A stretch of 64,000 bases of DNA from Ascidiimonas meishanensis (GTDB lineage Bacteria > Bacteroidota > Bacteroidia > Flavobacteriales > Flavobacteriaceae), in assembly GCF_037782385.1 (NCBI RefSeq), contig NZ_JBBEXD010000001.1, positions 620,001-684,000 of the forward strand, given 5' to 3'. This document shows, piece by piece, positions 25,147-33,987 of this stretch (positions are counted from its first letter, which is position 1; every line of letters starts with the position of its first letter). The notes under the pieces are model-generated. The model was not told where the DNA came from. It searched no databases and worked only from the letters and a program-made list of their open reading frames with translations. The position numbers and the translations under genes are program-made.

Positions 25147-26619
25147 ATGAAAAAGTTTATTTATTTACTTGCCGGACTTACATTTATATTGAGTGGATGC
25201 AGTAGCAATGATGACGATGCTCCGAATCCTATAAGTTTTAATGTTGAAACCGAACTCGCAGCAGAAAATTTTATCTGGAGTGCCATGAACTACTGGTATT
25301 TCTGGCAGGAAGAGGTACCGGACTTAGCAAATAATCGGTTTAACAATGCACAACAATATGCGGAGTTTATTTCGGGTTTCTCTTCTCCAAATGACTTATT
25401 TTACAACTTATGCAATAGACATTCCAATATCGTAGGTAACAATAATCCTATAGATCGATTTAGTTTTGTATCAGATGATTATAATAGGCTATTAAATTCT
25501 CAACAAGGAAATTTTAAATCTAATGGAGTTGAATTTGGATTGGTACGGTTCTCCAATAATAATAATATTTACGGCTATGTACGTTATATCATTCCTGGTT
25601 CGGACGCTGTTACTAAAAATATTCAACGAGGCGATATTTTTACCGGGGTAGATGGACAAACTTTGAATCTTAATAATTACGTTGATCTATTGTTTGGAGA
25701 CAATGACTCCTACACTTTAAATATGGCCGACATTGAAAATAATGTAATAACCCCTAACGGACAAGAAGTAACTTTAACAAAAACAGAACTTACTGAAAAT
25801 CCGGTTTTAATTTCCAAAACTCTCGATGTAGGCGGAACCAAAGTAGGCTATGTGATGTATAATGCATTTACCGGAAACTTTGACGATCAATTGAATGAAG
25901 CCTTTGGACAATTAAAAAGCGAAGGAGTTACGGAGTTGGTTTTGGACCTTCGTTATAACGGAGGAGGCTCAGTTGCTTCTGCGGTGGCATTATCCAGTAT
26001 GATCACTGGACAATTTACTGGAGATCTATTCTCAAAACAAACCTGGAATCCACGTATCACTGCAACATTCACTGATAGTCAGTTAGAAGATCGATTTGTA
26101 AGTTCCACTAGAAACGGACAATCCATAAACAGTCTTAATTTGACTAAGGTTTATATTATTGGTCTTGGGAGCACGGCCTCAGCTAGTGAATTGGTTATTA
26201 ATGGCTTAGATCCTTACATAAATGTGGTTCATGTGGGTGCGACCACAAGAGGAAAAAATGAATTTTCATTGACTTTGTTAGATAAACCAAATGCGGACTT
26301 CCCTTTCTTTAGTGAAGAACCTGTAGGATTAAATCCTAACCATACGTATGCAATTCAACCACTGGTTGGTCGGAACGAAAATTCGATAGGAAATTCTGAT
26401 TATACGTCAGGCTTGGTTCCTGATATCAACTTAGATGAAGATTTAGCGAATTTAGGAACACTGGGCGATGAAAATGAACCTTTATTGGCCAGAGCGTTGC
26501 AAGAAATTGGCGCCGTGGGAAGAGGTATGGTCACAGAACCTCAAATACCAATTAAAGAAGTCACTAATTCCAAGATGTTTTTACCAACTCGTGACAATAT
26601 GTATGTAGAATTGGATTAA
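25147..26619 (+). CDS. S41 family peptidase, lipoprotein
   Basis: A 490-residue C-terminal-processing-type protease. From the ATG at 25147 it begins with a lipoprotein signal (LTFILSGCSSNDDD); the Asp run after the Cys resembles the lipoprotein export signal that takes proteins to the surface in Bacteroidota. A PDZ-like region near 125-180 (IIPGSDAVTKNIQRGDIFTG) precedes the S41 domain, with LVLDLRYNGGGSV near 295 and the catalytic Ser in STASASELV near 365. An ATG further upstream (25126 region) would spoil the signal peptide. Substrate unknown. Confidence 0.9.
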   Translation: MKKFIYLLAGLTFILSGCSSNDDDAPNPISFNVETELAAENFIWSAMNYWYFWQEEVPDLANNRFNNAQQYAEFISGFSSPNDLFYNLCNRHSNIVGNNNPIDRFSFVSDDYNRLLNSQQGNFKSNGVEFGLVRFSNNNNIYGYVRYIIPGSDAVTKNIQRGDIFTGVDGQTLNLNNYVDLLFGDNDSYTLNMADIENNVITPNGQEVTLTKTELTENPVLISKTLDVGGTKVGYVMYNAFTGNFDDQLNEAFGQLKSEGVTELVLDLRYNGGGSVASAVALSSMITGQFTGDLFSKQTWNPRITATFTDSQLEDRFVSSTRNGQSINSLNLTKVYIIGLGSTASASELVINGLDPYINVVHVGATTRGKNEFSLTLLDKPNADFPFFSEEPVGLNPNHTYAIQPLVGRNENSIGNSDYTSGLVPDINLDEDLANLGTLGDENEPLLARALQEIGAVGRGMVTEPQIPIKEVTNSKMFLPTRDNMYVELD

Positions 26620-26639
26620 GCTAAAAGAAACCGTTATCT

Positions 26640-26669
26640 AAGCCACATTTTAAAGAATGTGGCTTTTTT
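26640..26669 (+). terminator. Terminator after the S41 peptidase gene
   Basis: AAGCCACATT and AATGTGGCTT form a 10-bp stem with six-base loop, then six Ts. Confidence 0.85.
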
Positions 26670-26738
26670 AATTCTTACATTTAAACTATAAGAATTAACT
26701 TTCTTTTGTAATTTTACCCCCAACCTAAACATATAAAT

Positions 26739-27923
26739 ATGAAAGCACTTTTTACTCTATTATTATGCCTGTTACTTTGCTCTCCTCTTTTTTCACAGAT
26801 TTCCTGCGATGACTACGATTTACTTCTCGAAGAAAAAGTTCCATCAGGTAATTGTTATCAGCGCTTAACGTTTACTGTAAAAACTTCGAGTCAATTAAAT
26901 GGAATTGAACCAGAACCGAGCGATTGGGATTCAATTTGCTCCCCTACAAACACAACAGATTACACATATTATAAATATAAATTACAGATCATATCCACTA
27001 CTAACGGCTCGATTGTGTCAGAAAAGTATGTAGTACCTCAAGACTATAATTTCTATAGAAACAACCATTATTTTTACATTGTAAATTATGATGATTATCA
27101 AAACTCGTTTGGACAGCTTTATGGGAAATTGACGATTGAAAGGTACTATTTTTTACCTCAGATTCACAACGGATTCTGGCAATGCCCTAATGGGGCTCAT
27201 ATGCTGCAAACCGAATGCGAAACCTCCAGAGTCAACGGCTGCCCACCACCCCAACCTAACTTACGCTTAAAGGCGCTAACTGTAAATAATAACGGACAAA
27301 ACTATAATCTAACTTCCGGGCAGGTACCTAATATTTATTTTGGAGAAAACGCTACTTTTGAGGCTATCTTAGAAAACAATGGTAACGCAGATGCCTCTTC
27401 TTCTCCTTTTGCTTTATATGCTTCTGCTTACAGATATGCATTTAATCAAAATCTGGATGTATATCAGTTTGCCTCAGGTGATGGGGGTTCCATTCCTGCC
27501 GGAAGTACCAAAAAAGTCACTTTATATCATACCTTTTATGAATATGTAGGAGCTTTACAACTGTCTAATAGTTCTGTATATCGTATTTACTCATATATGG
27601 ATCACGTGAACCGCATACCAGAATCTAATGAAAGTTTAAGTGATAATGTTCGTGAATTTGCATGGAGATATATTAAAACCGGAAGTACTACCGATCCTGA
27701 AGATGAAGAACCTTGTATTCTCTGCCCTACAGATGATACTGGAAGGGTTTCAAATGCTATTACCGCTCCTTATAAAATTGAAACCTATAATTTTTCAGGA
27801 ATCTTTATAAATTCAGCACTTGTCAAAACAGAAGCCGAAGCAAGAAATCTAATTAAGAGTCTTCCAAAAGGACTATACATTATTAAAACCCCTTTTGGAG
27901 ATCGGAAAATTTCAAAAGATTAA
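26739..27923 (+). CDS. CARDB-like secreted protein with T9SS-type C-terminal domain
   Basis: A 394-residue exported protein with a signal peptide (LLLCLLLCSPLFSQ, 6-19). A CARDB-like immunoglobulin fold spans about 175-310 (PNLRLKALTVNNNGQNY, IPESNESLSDN near 290) and the N-terminal region has paired Cys. The end (ETYNFSGIFINSA to GLYIIKTPFGDRKISKD) has the layout of type A C-terminal signals used by the type IX secretion system. It is therefore probably secreted or cell-surface attached. Function unknown. It ends at a strong terminator shared with the convergent receptor gene. Confidence 0.75.
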   Translation: MKALFTLLLCLLLCSPLFSQISCDDYDLLLEEKVPSGNCYQRLTFTVKTSSQLNGIEPEPSDWDSICSPTNTTDYTYYKYKLQIISTTNGSIVSEKYVVPQDYNFYRNNHYFYIVNYDDYQNSFGQLYGKLTIERYYFLPQIHNGFWQCPNGAHMLQTECETSRVNGCPPPQPNLRLKALTVNNNGQNYNLTSGQVPNIYFGENATFEAILENNGNADASSSPFALYASAYRYAFNQNLDVYQFASGDGGSIPAGSTKKVTLYHTFYEYVGALQLSNSSVYRIYSYMDHVNRIPESNESLSDNVREFAWRYIKTGSTTDPEDEEPCILCPTDDTGRVSNAITAPYKIETYNFSGIFINSALVKTEAEARNLIKSLPKGLYIIKTPFGDRKISKD

Positions 27924-27924
27924 T

Positions 27925-27952
27925 AAAAAAGCCGCATTTAGCGGCTTTTTTT
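27925..27952. terminator. Bidirectional terminator before the TonB receptor gene
   Basis: AAAAAAGCCGC and GCGGCTTTTTTT around ATTTA; A and T tracts on the two sides serve both convergent genes. Confidence 0.9.
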
Positions 27953-27955
27953 AGT

Positions 27956-29836
27956 TTATAGATTAAGTGAAAAACCTAGTCTTATATTTCTTCCTCGGGT
28001 AGAGAAACCTATTACCTCAAGATAATCTTCATTGAAAATATTAGCTACATTGGCAAATACTTTCATTTTATCATTCAGTATTTGATGACTGAAATATAAA
28101 TCTAATAATGAAAAGGAATCTAACTCCAGATTTTCAAAGGTGCTAAAATCTGTATCTGTTCTGCTTCCGGTGTGTTGAAAGTTTAAAGAAGCAAATGATC
28201 TTTTTGATAATTCATATCCTACCAATAAATTAGCCTTGTGTTTTGGTATTCTAAGTGCTACTCGGTTTTCTCTTTCTGTAAAAGTATAGTTGGCACTAAT
28301 TCTTAAATTCTCCAAAGGTTTGGTTGCTACTTCAACTTCTACTCCTTTTACTTTAAACTCATCGGTTACGTTTCGGTATTCGCCCTCAAACGTATCAAAA
28401 TTGGTTACCACATAATCTATAAAATTCTCTTCTTTTCTATTGAAATAAATAGCATTTATTCTAAAATTAGACGCTCTATATTCAAGTCCGCCCTCTAAAG
28501 TGGTGTTTTCTTCCGGTTCCAAATCGGGATTAGGACCAAAAGTTCCAAATAGTTGAAACAAAGAAGGCGCTATATAAGAAGTGCTGTAAGAACCTAATAC
28601 CTTAAGATAATCTTCATTGAATTTTATCACATAAGACGGATTGAAGTTATAGGTTACATTGGTTCCATATTCACTATGATTATTTAACCTTGCCCCTGCA
28701 TTCATATTGAGTCCAAATTTAGAAACCCATACTAAATTAGCATAAGGATCTACAATAGAAAAATTGGTGTTGCCATCAAATTCGGTCTCATTCTTAATAT
28801 AATTAACCCCAATAATTGTATATAAAGAAGAATGGAAGGTATACTTGTTAAAAGCATCTACAATATAACTTTTTGCTTCAAATGTGGAAGGAAAATCAGA
28901 AATGATGTCACGATCCACTGTATTAATGGCCGAATTCACAGTAATGCTGCCTTTACCATATTCATAATTTAGTGTACTCCCTACTCTAAACTGTTCTGTT
29001 TCAGACTCATTTGCTGCATCTTCAATTGGAAAAGAATTATCAAAATCTGCATTAAATTTATCGTGATTTCCATATAGACTTACTTTTAGCTTAGGATTGA
29101 ATTGATACCCCAAACGTACTGCAGAACCTATTCTTGAAAATGGATCACGTTCATTATTCTCTGTCACTACCGCAGATAAGCCATCGGTATAACTTTGTGC
29201 AAAAGATGCATTATAAGTAAACTTGTTTAAAGTTCCGTTTACACTTACTGAATTTGAAAAGTCTGCTGCATTGTAATCTTTCTCATCTTGAGATTGATTG
29301 GTACCAATAGACGAATTAATCGTAGCCTGAATTGATTTCTTCCCCGCACTTTTGGTTTTAATGTTAATAACAGCGGCTGCAGCCCCATTTCCATACAATG
29401 TACTGGCAGCTCCTTTAATTACTTCTACCGATTCAATTTGATCTAGGGAAACTAATCTAAGATCATAATCATTGGCAATCTGAGAGGGGTCCCAAAGTTG
29501 TACTCCATCTATAAGAATAAGAACTTGTCTATTATTCCCGCCTCTTACAAAATAACTTAAGGGTTGACCCGCATTACTGCGACTACCGTTGATCTCAAAT
29601 CCACTTTTTGAATTAATTAATTCTGCCAGACTTTTTCCTTGATTTTGCTGGAGTTCTTCTTGCGTAATTTTAATGACCGTTTTACCTGAGTTTTCACGTT
29701 TTAATTTAAATCTTGAATCTGAGACTACTACCTCATCAAGTTCTTCAGGTTTTTGATCTTCTTCTTGCACTTTTTGTGCAAAAATTGAGGTGCATACCAA
29801 AGTTAATGCACACAAAGAAATACTTCTTTTGTTCAT
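27956..29836 (-). CDS. btuB: BtuB-like TonB-dependent vitamin B12 receptor
   Basis: A 626-residue outer-membrane receptor. From the ATG at complement 29834-29836 it has a signal peptide (SISLCALTLVCTSIFAQ), a TonB-box-like DEVVVSDSR, and a plug domain with ELINSKSGFEINGSRSN, LILIDGVQLWDP and VIKGAASTLYGNGAAAAVINI. A 22-strand barrel follows, ending in an aromatic strand (RLGFSLNL). The cobalamin riboswitch directly upstream identifies the ligand more firmly than the protein sequence does. The frame continues to 29911 but that extension precedes the signal peptide. TonB energises uptake and the divergent ABC genes would complete it. Confidence 0.9.
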   Translation of the reverse strand: MNKRSISLCALTLVCTSIFAQKVQEEDQKPEELDEVVVSDSRFKLKRENSGKTVIKITQEELQQNQGKSLAELINSKSGFEINGSRSNAGQPLSYFVRGGNNRQVLILIDGVQLWDPSQIANDYDLRLVSLDQIESVEVIKGAASTLYGNGAAAAVINIKTKSAGKKSIQATINSSIGTNQSQDEKDYNAADFSNSVSVNGTLNKFTYNASFAQSYTDGLSAVVTENNERDPFSRIGSAVRLGYQFNPKLKVSLYGNHDKFNADFDNSFPIEDAANESETEQFRVGSTLNYEYGKGSITVNSAINTVDRDIISDFPSTFEAKSYIVDAFNKYTFHSSLYTIIGVNYIKNETEFDGNTNFSIVDPYANLVWVSKFGLNMNAGARLNNHSEYGTNVTYNFNPSYVIKFNEDYLKVLGSYSTSYIAPSLFQLFGTFGPNPDLEPEENTTLEGGLEYRASNFRINAIYFNRKEENFIDYVVTNFDTFEGEYRNVTDEFKVKGVEVEVATKPLENLRISANYTFTERENRVALRIPKHKANLLVGYELSKRSFASLNFQHTGSRTDTDFSTFENLELDSFSLLDLYFSHQILNDKMKVFANVANIFNEDYLEVIGFSTRGRNIRLGFSLNL

Positions 29837-29925
29837 TTTTTTAATTCCGTTAAAGGGAAAAAAAGTATGTAGCGTACCCATACCTAAACTTTTATCCCGA
29901 AAGTTTGACATTCGTTATAGAAAAA

Positions 29926-30098
29926 GGCAGGTCTCCTGGCTCACGTCTTGCTATATACCTTCCCATTTTTACACAAACGCAAAAACAGTGGTAATAAGAA
30001 TTTATAACAAGCATCCATAAAAAATGGACTCAGTTTACAGTTGCGGGAACAGCTCAGGATTTACTATTAGAAAATATCTTACAATTCACCTGATTCCC
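29926..30098 (-). ncRNA. Cobalamin (B12) riboswitch controlling the TonB receptor
   Basis: Read on the minus strand, the region begins with GGGAATCAGGTG (complement of 30087-30098), continues with CTGAGCTGTTCCCGCAACTGT (given here in two parts: CTGAGCTG and CCCGCAACTGT), and ends with the B12 box GAGCCAGGAGACCTGCC (complement of 29926-29942). These are the hallmark conserved blocks of cobalamin riboswitches in the correct order. It ends about 90 bases before the btuB start and no intrinsic terminator is obvious between, so control of translation initiation is more likely than termination. Confidence 0.95.
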
Positions 30099-30191
30099 TT
30101 TTAATCTGTTTCTTAAAAAGAAACAAAACCAAATTCTACGGGTAAAATTAAACATTTCAATGTTACAACCATCAAAAACTTTAAATAATCT

Positions 30192-30199
30192 TATTTTTG
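30192..30199 (+). promoter_or_regulatory. Candidate -7 box (TATTTTTG) of the btuF-like gene
   Basis: Exact TAnnTTTG match 16 bases before the start of the substrate-binding protein gene; too little room remains for a second riboswitch on the plus strand. Confidence 0.55.
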
Positions 30200-30215
30200 A
30201 AAATGAATTGCCATT

Positions 30216-31379
30216 ATGAAAAAATATAGTCTACTTTTATTAGCGTTGTTTAGTCTTACTTTAAGTTGTATTGAAAAACCTAAAAAGACTAAAAAACAGC
30301 AGGCTGAATCTAATATTCAATCATCAGAAATAAACACTATTACCCATGCAAAAGGGTTTCAAATAAGGAAAGAAGGAGATCTTACAGTACTTACGGTATC
30401 TTCCCCATGGCCAGAAAGTAATCAAACGTTTACATATGCCCTCATTGACAAAAGTAAATTAGCTTTTATAACACTGGATGCAAATGCTTATGATGCCATA
30501 ATAGGGGTGCCTATAGAAAAAATCGTGGTCACATCTACTACCCACATTCCTATTTTGGAGGCGTTAGGTGTTGAAAACACCTTAGTAGGTTTTCCAGACA
30601 GTCATTATATTTCTTCTAAAAAAACAAGAGCTTTAATTGATAATGGTCTAGTAAAAGAGTTGGGTAAAAATGAAGCTCTGAATACAGAAGTATTGATTGA
30701 TTTAGAACCCGAATTGGTGGTTGGCTTTTCCATTAACAACAATAACAAAGCGTATGAAACCATTCAAAAATCAAGAATACCAGTGGTTTATAATGGAGAT
30801 TGGATTGAACATTCGCCGCTTGGAAAAGCAGAATGGATGAAGTTTTTTGCAGCTTTCTTTCAAAAGGAACATTTGGCAGATTCTTTATTCTCAGTAATAG
30901 AAAAAGAATATCTAAAAGCAAAAGACATAGCGAGTGCTTTTAAAAACAAACCTACCGTACTTTCGGGGGCTATGTATAAGGATATTTGGTATCTTCCTTC
31001 TGGCGATAGCTGGGCTGCAAAATTCATTGAAGATGCAAATGCCCAATATTTATGGAACGATTCTAAGGGAACTGGAAGTCTTTCTTTAAACTTTGAAAGT
31101 GTTCTTGATAAAGGTCAGACGGCAAATTTCTGGATTGGACCCGGACAATTTATATCGTACGATCAAATGAGATCAACAAATGATCATTATACCAGATTTG
31201 ATGCTTTTAAAACAAAAAAGGTGTATACTTACAGCAGTGTAAAAGGAGAAACTGGTGGCTTACTTTATTATGAACTTGCACCCAATAGACCCGATCTGGT
31301 GCTAAAAGACTTAATTTCTATCTTCCATCCAGAGGCCTTACCTGATTACAAACCCTCTTTTTTTAAACCATTGCAATAA
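30216..31379 (+). CDS. btuF: ABC transporter substrate-binding lipoprotein, BtuF-like
   Basis: A 387-residue lipoprotein (signal LLLALFSLTLSC, acylated Cys 18). The FecB/BtuF-type fold is shown by IEKIVVTSTTHIPILEALGVENTLVGFPD near 107-135 and the long linking helix near 220-250. Family members of this class bind B12 or iron-siderophores in the periplasm and hand them to the permease. The neighbouring B12 riboswitch-controlled receptor points to cobalamin. It is followed without any gap by the permease gene. Symbol given by context; the ligand is inference. Confidence 0.8.
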   Translation: MKKYSLLLLALFSLTLSCIEKPKKTKKQQAESNIQSSEINTITHAKGFQIRKEGDLTVLTVSSPWPESNQTFTYALIDKSKLAFITLDANAYDAIIGVPIEKIVVTSTTHIPILEALGVENTLVGFPDSHYISSKKTRALIDNGLVKELGKNEALNTEVLIDLEPELVVGFSINNNNKAYETIQKSRIPVVYNGDWIEHSPLGKAEWMKFFAAFFQKEHLADSLFSVIEKEYLKAKDIASAFKNKPTVLSGAMYKDIWYLPSGDSWAAKFIEDANAQYLWNDSKGTGSLSLNFESVLDKGQTANFWIGPGQFISYDQMRSTNDHYTRFDAFKTKKVYTYSSVKGETGGLLYYELAPNRPDLVLKDLISIFHPEALPDYKPSFFKPLQ

Positions 31380-32411
31380 TTGAAACCCATAGCTACATAC
31401 AAAATCACTTTTCTAGTGTTAGTACTACTTTTAGTATGTTGCTTCTTTGTCAATATTAGTTTGGGTTCTGTAAAAATCCCAATAGACGAGATTATATCAA
31501 TGTTGGTAGGGAATATACCAGAAAAATCTTCCTGGAGTTATATTCTGTTTCAATATAGATTGCCTAAATCAATAACCGCTATACTAACTGGTGCAGCACT
31601 GTCTCTTAGCGGATTGTTAATGCAAACACTTTTTAGAAACCCTCTTGCCGGTCCTTTTGTTTTAGGTATCAGTTCAGGAGCAAGTTTGGGTGTCGCACTA
31701 TTAATCTTTGGAACTGCATTTATGGGAAGTGCTTTTGGAATCATGGCTACCGGAACCGTTTCTATTGCTATTGCAGCAAGTCTTGGGGCATTTTTAGTGC
31801 TACTGGCAGTAATGATGGTCGCTACCCGCATAAGAGACACTATGGCAATTCTAATTATAGGTTTAATGTTTGGCAGTATTACATCTGCAGTGGTGAGCGT
31901 TCTTTCATTTTTTGGTGATATGGAACGTTTACAACAATACATATTCTGGTCTTTTGGGAGCTTAGGAAATTTGTCTTGGTATCAAATTTCACTCTTCACT
32001 CTTTTAGTGGTTTTAGGTTCAAGTATTAGTATTTTAGCACTTAAGTCTTTAAACTCATTACTGCTGGGTGAAAACTATGCCCGTAGCTTAGGGGTCAATA
32101 TAAAACGTTCTAGATATACTATTATAATTGCTACCAGTTTGCTTGCAGGAAGCGTTACTGCTTTTGCAGGTCCTATAGCGTTTATTGGTTTAGCAGTACC
32201 GCATTTAACCAGACAGCTTATCAATACACCAGATCATAGAATACTAATGCCTGGAGTCATTCTTTTAGGAGCCGTAATTATGTTGGTATGTGATACCATA
32301 GCACAACTTCCTGCAAGTGAATATACGCTTCCTATCAATGCAATTACCTCACTGATTGGTGCTCCGGTTGTAATTTGGCTATTAGTGAAAAGAAAACGAC
32401 TCATTTTTTAA
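31380..32411 (+). CDS. btuC: ABC transporter permease, FecCD/BtuC family
   Basis: A 343-residue permease with about ten transmembrane helices and the FecCD signatures LPKSITAILTGAALSLSGLLMQTLFRNPLAGP near 60-92 and GPIAFIGLAVPHLTRQL near 259-275. It starts at TTG directly after the TAA of the upstream gene, with no intervening base, consistent with translational coupling; no ATG occurs before the conserved region. Together with the upstream binding protein and downstream ATPase it forms a BtuFCD-like importer. The cobalamin specificity is inferred from the adjacent riboswitch-controlled receptor. Confidence 0.88.
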   Translation: MKPIATYKITFLVLVLLLVCCFFVNISLGSVKIPIDEIISMLVGNIPEKSSWSYILFQYRLPKSITAILTGAALSLSGLLMQTLFRNPLAGPFVLGISSGASLGVALLIFGTAFMGSAFGIMATGTVSIAIAASLGAFLVLLAVMMVATRIRDTMAILIIGLMFGSITSAVVSVLSFFGDMERLQQYIFWSFGSLGNLSWYQISLFTLLVVLGSSISILALKSLNSLLLGENYARSLGVNIKRSRYTIIIATSLLAGSVTAFAGPIAFIGLAVPHLTRQLINTPDHRILMPGVILLGAVIMLVCDTIAQLPASEYTLPINAITSLIGAPVVIWLLVKRKRLIF

Positions 32412-32417
32412 ATCCTA

Positions 32418-33215
32418 ATTATTAAAACAGAAAATACATATAAGGTTCTAGAGGTTCAAAACTTACAAATTGGATATCAAAAAAAAAGCAATCAGATTGT
32501 TGTTGCTAACAACATCACGTTTAATGTGGAAAAAGCAAAATTGGTAGCCATAGTTGGTGCAAATGGAGTAGGAAAATCTACTTTGTTGAGATCTATTGCA
32601 GGAGTACAAAATACGCTAGGTGGTGAGGTGAAGTTGAATCATAAAAATTTAAAAAATTATAATGCTCTTGAACTTGCTGCAGAATTGAGTATTGTTCTTA
32701 CAGAGCAACTACCTTCTATAAATTTAATGGTTAGTGAGGTTGTAGCGCTTGGCAGGCAGCCTTATACCAATTGGATTGGGACTCTTAGTCCTGAAGATTA
32801 TCAACGCGTAGAAGATGCTATGAAACGAGTACATATTTTTTCACTGAGAAACAAAAAGTGTTATGAACTTAGTGATGGGCAGTTACAAAAAGTTATGATA
32901 GCAAGGGCTCTGGCTCAAGAAACCTCTCTGATTATTTTAGATGAACCTACTACTCACCTCGATATTTATCACAAAGCCTATATTCTTAAGTTGCTTAAGA
33001 ATATTACCCGAGAAACGGGAAAGACTATCTTGTTTTCTACTCATGAAATTGAATTGGCTATTCAGCTATGCGATGAAATGCTGGTAATGTCTAATGATAA
33101 AATTTCTTTTGGTGAACCATGTGAGCTTATTCAACAAGGAGTCTTTGATTCGCTTTTCCCAAAAGACCTCATCTGGTTTGAACCTGAAACAGGAACATTT
33201 AGAATAAAAAAGTAA
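32418..33215 (+). CDS. btuD: ABC transporter ATP-binding protein, BtuD-like, apparently starting at ATT
   Basis: A 265-residue ATPase if read from ATT at 32418, completing the importer. Walker A is GANGVGKST (47-55), the signature is LSDGQLQK and Walker B is LIILDEPTTHLD. The frame is open from just after the TAA at 32409-32411 and encodes the normal first strand and A-loop (LEVQNLQIGYQ, 11-21). No ATG, GTG or TTG lies in this frame before GTG at 32526, which would cut off about 36 residues including the A-loop Tyr. ATT at 32418 or 32421 is therefore the most likely start, seven to ten bases after the permease stop. Sequencing error or ATG loss cannot be excluded. Confidence 0.75.
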   Translation: MIKTENTYKVLEVQNLQIGYQKKSNQIVVANNITFNVEKAKLVAIVGANGVGKSTLLRSIAGVQNTLGGEVKLNHKNLKNYNALELAAELSIVLTEQLPSINLMVSEVVALGRQPYTNWIGTLSPEDYQRVEDAMKRVHIFSLRNKKCYELSDGQLQKVMIARALAQETSLIILDEPTTHLDIYHKAYILKLLKNITRETGKTILFSTHEIELAIQLCDEMLVMSNDKISFGEPCELIQQGVFDSLFPKDLIWFEPETGTFRIKK

Positions 33216-33254
33216 AAGCTATCAGGTAATCTGGTTGGAAACATTCTAACCAAA

Positions 33255-33431
33255 TTAGTTTCTAATATCAATTGCCGCTGTGATTCCAAAAACACTCAAG
33301 CTTTTAGTAACATCATTAATTCCTATTTTGCTATTGTGAAATACGTTTGATACCCATTCCGTAAATTCAATTTCGGAACTCTCAGTTTCAATCTGACGAA
33401 AGCTTATATTTTGATAATTTTGAGTTTTCAT
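33255..33431 (-). CDS. Small Ala-tail peptide, array copy 4
   Basis: A 58-residue predicted peptide, MKTQN at the start and KSLSVFGITAAIDIRN at the end. It is the most divergent of four paralogues: the Ala run is replaced by ITAAID. It lies 40 bases downstream of copy 3 and has no GGGGTATTT element of its own, so it is probably cotranscribed. No signal peptide, Cys or recognised domain. The family is unknown to me. The conserved N- and C-termini with variable middle argue that it is translated. Confidence 0.6.
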   Translation of the reverse strand: MKTQNYQNISFRQIETESSEIEFTEWVSNVFHNSKIGINDVTKSLSVFGITAAIDIRN

Positions 33432-33471
33432 AATTACATATTTTAAAAAGTTTACATGATTTGTAGTAGTG

Positions 33472-33627
33472 TTAATTTCTTACTGCAGCTGCAGCTGCAG
33501 CTCCATAAACACCTAAATTTTTATTGAATTTTATCATTTCAATTTTGATACTATTGAAAGTCCTTTTCATATACGTTTGCCATTGGCTATTTTCTGTTTT
33601 TGCAACTTTTGAGTTTTGCGTTTTCAT
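33472..33627 (-). CDS. Small Ala-tail peptide, array copy 3
   Basis: A 51-residue paralogue, from MKTQNSKVAK to KNLGVYGAAAAAAVRN. The Ala run is encoded partly by a GCTGCA repeat (33485-33502) that could change length by slippage. The middle is shorter and more basic than in the other copies. A conserved upstream element is present at 33658-33686. Function unknown. Confidence 0.65.
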   Translation of the reverse strand: MKTQNSKVAKTENSQWQTYMKRTFNSIKIEMIKFNKNLGVYGAAAAAAVRN

Positions 33628-33657
33628 AATTAAAAGATTTTGGATTCATTGTTTTAC

Positions 33658-33686
33658 TAATAGTAGACTTACTTGTTAAATACCCC
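33658..33686 (-). promoter_or_regulatory. Conserved two-block element upstream of array copy 3
   Basis: On the minus strand GGGGTATTT (complement of 33678-33686), 12 bases, then TACTATTA (complement of 33658-33665), 30 bases before the start codon. Same blocks and spacing as upstream of copies 1 and 2. Confidence 0.65.
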
Positions 33687-33720
33687 TAAAAAGAATTCAA
33701 TCTTTATTTTTACTATACTG

Positions 33721-33897
33721 TTAATTTCTAATGGCAGATGCAGCAGCAGCTCCATACACACTTAAATTTTTATTGAAATTTACTATTGCCCTTTTTACAT
33801 TGCTATAAGTCTTTGTTCCAAAAAACAAGAAGCTTCTATGAGCAGTATTATTCTCGGTTTGTGTCGCAGTCATCGTTTGATTGTTTTGAGTTTTCAT
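33721..33897 (-). CDS. Small Ala-tail peptide, array copy 2
   Basis: A 58-residue paralogue that begins MKTQNNQTMT, has ENNTAHRSF near 16-24 and ends KNLSVYGAAAASAIRN. Copies 1 and 2 share the NxTAHRSF/NDATHRSF motif and the 16-residue end almost exactly, so they are the closest pair. No signal peptide, Cys or transmembrane helix; the Ala-rich tail is only mildly hydrophobic. Function unknown. Confidence 0.7.
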   Translation of the reverse strand: MKTQNNQTMTATQTENNTAHRSFLFFGTKTYSNVKRAIVNFNKNLSVYGAAAASAIRN

Positions 33898-33927
33898 AAT
33901 AATTAAGATTTGGATTCATTGTTTTTA

Positions 33928-33956
33928 TAATAGTAAGCTGTCGTAGGAAATACCCC
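33928..33956 (-). promoter_or_regulatory. Conserved two-block element upstream of array copy 2
   Basis: GGGGTATTT (complement of 33948-33956), 12 bases, TACTATTA (complement of 33928-33935), 30 bases before the start. Confidence 0.65.
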
Positions 33957-33987
33957 CAAAAGAAATTAATTTTTGTTGGTATTTATA

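Noticed and set aside
31550..31942. 130-codon minus-strand frame opposite the permease gene
   Set aside because: It lies antisense to conserved permease sequence and reflects codon bias there.
32526..33215. GTG at 32526 as start of the ABC ATPase
   Set aside because: It would remove the first strand and A-loop that are encoded in frame directly upstream.
33485..33502. GCTGCA repeat as a mobile-element or recombination site
   Set aside because: It simply encodes the Ala run of a paralogous peptide; noted in that entry.
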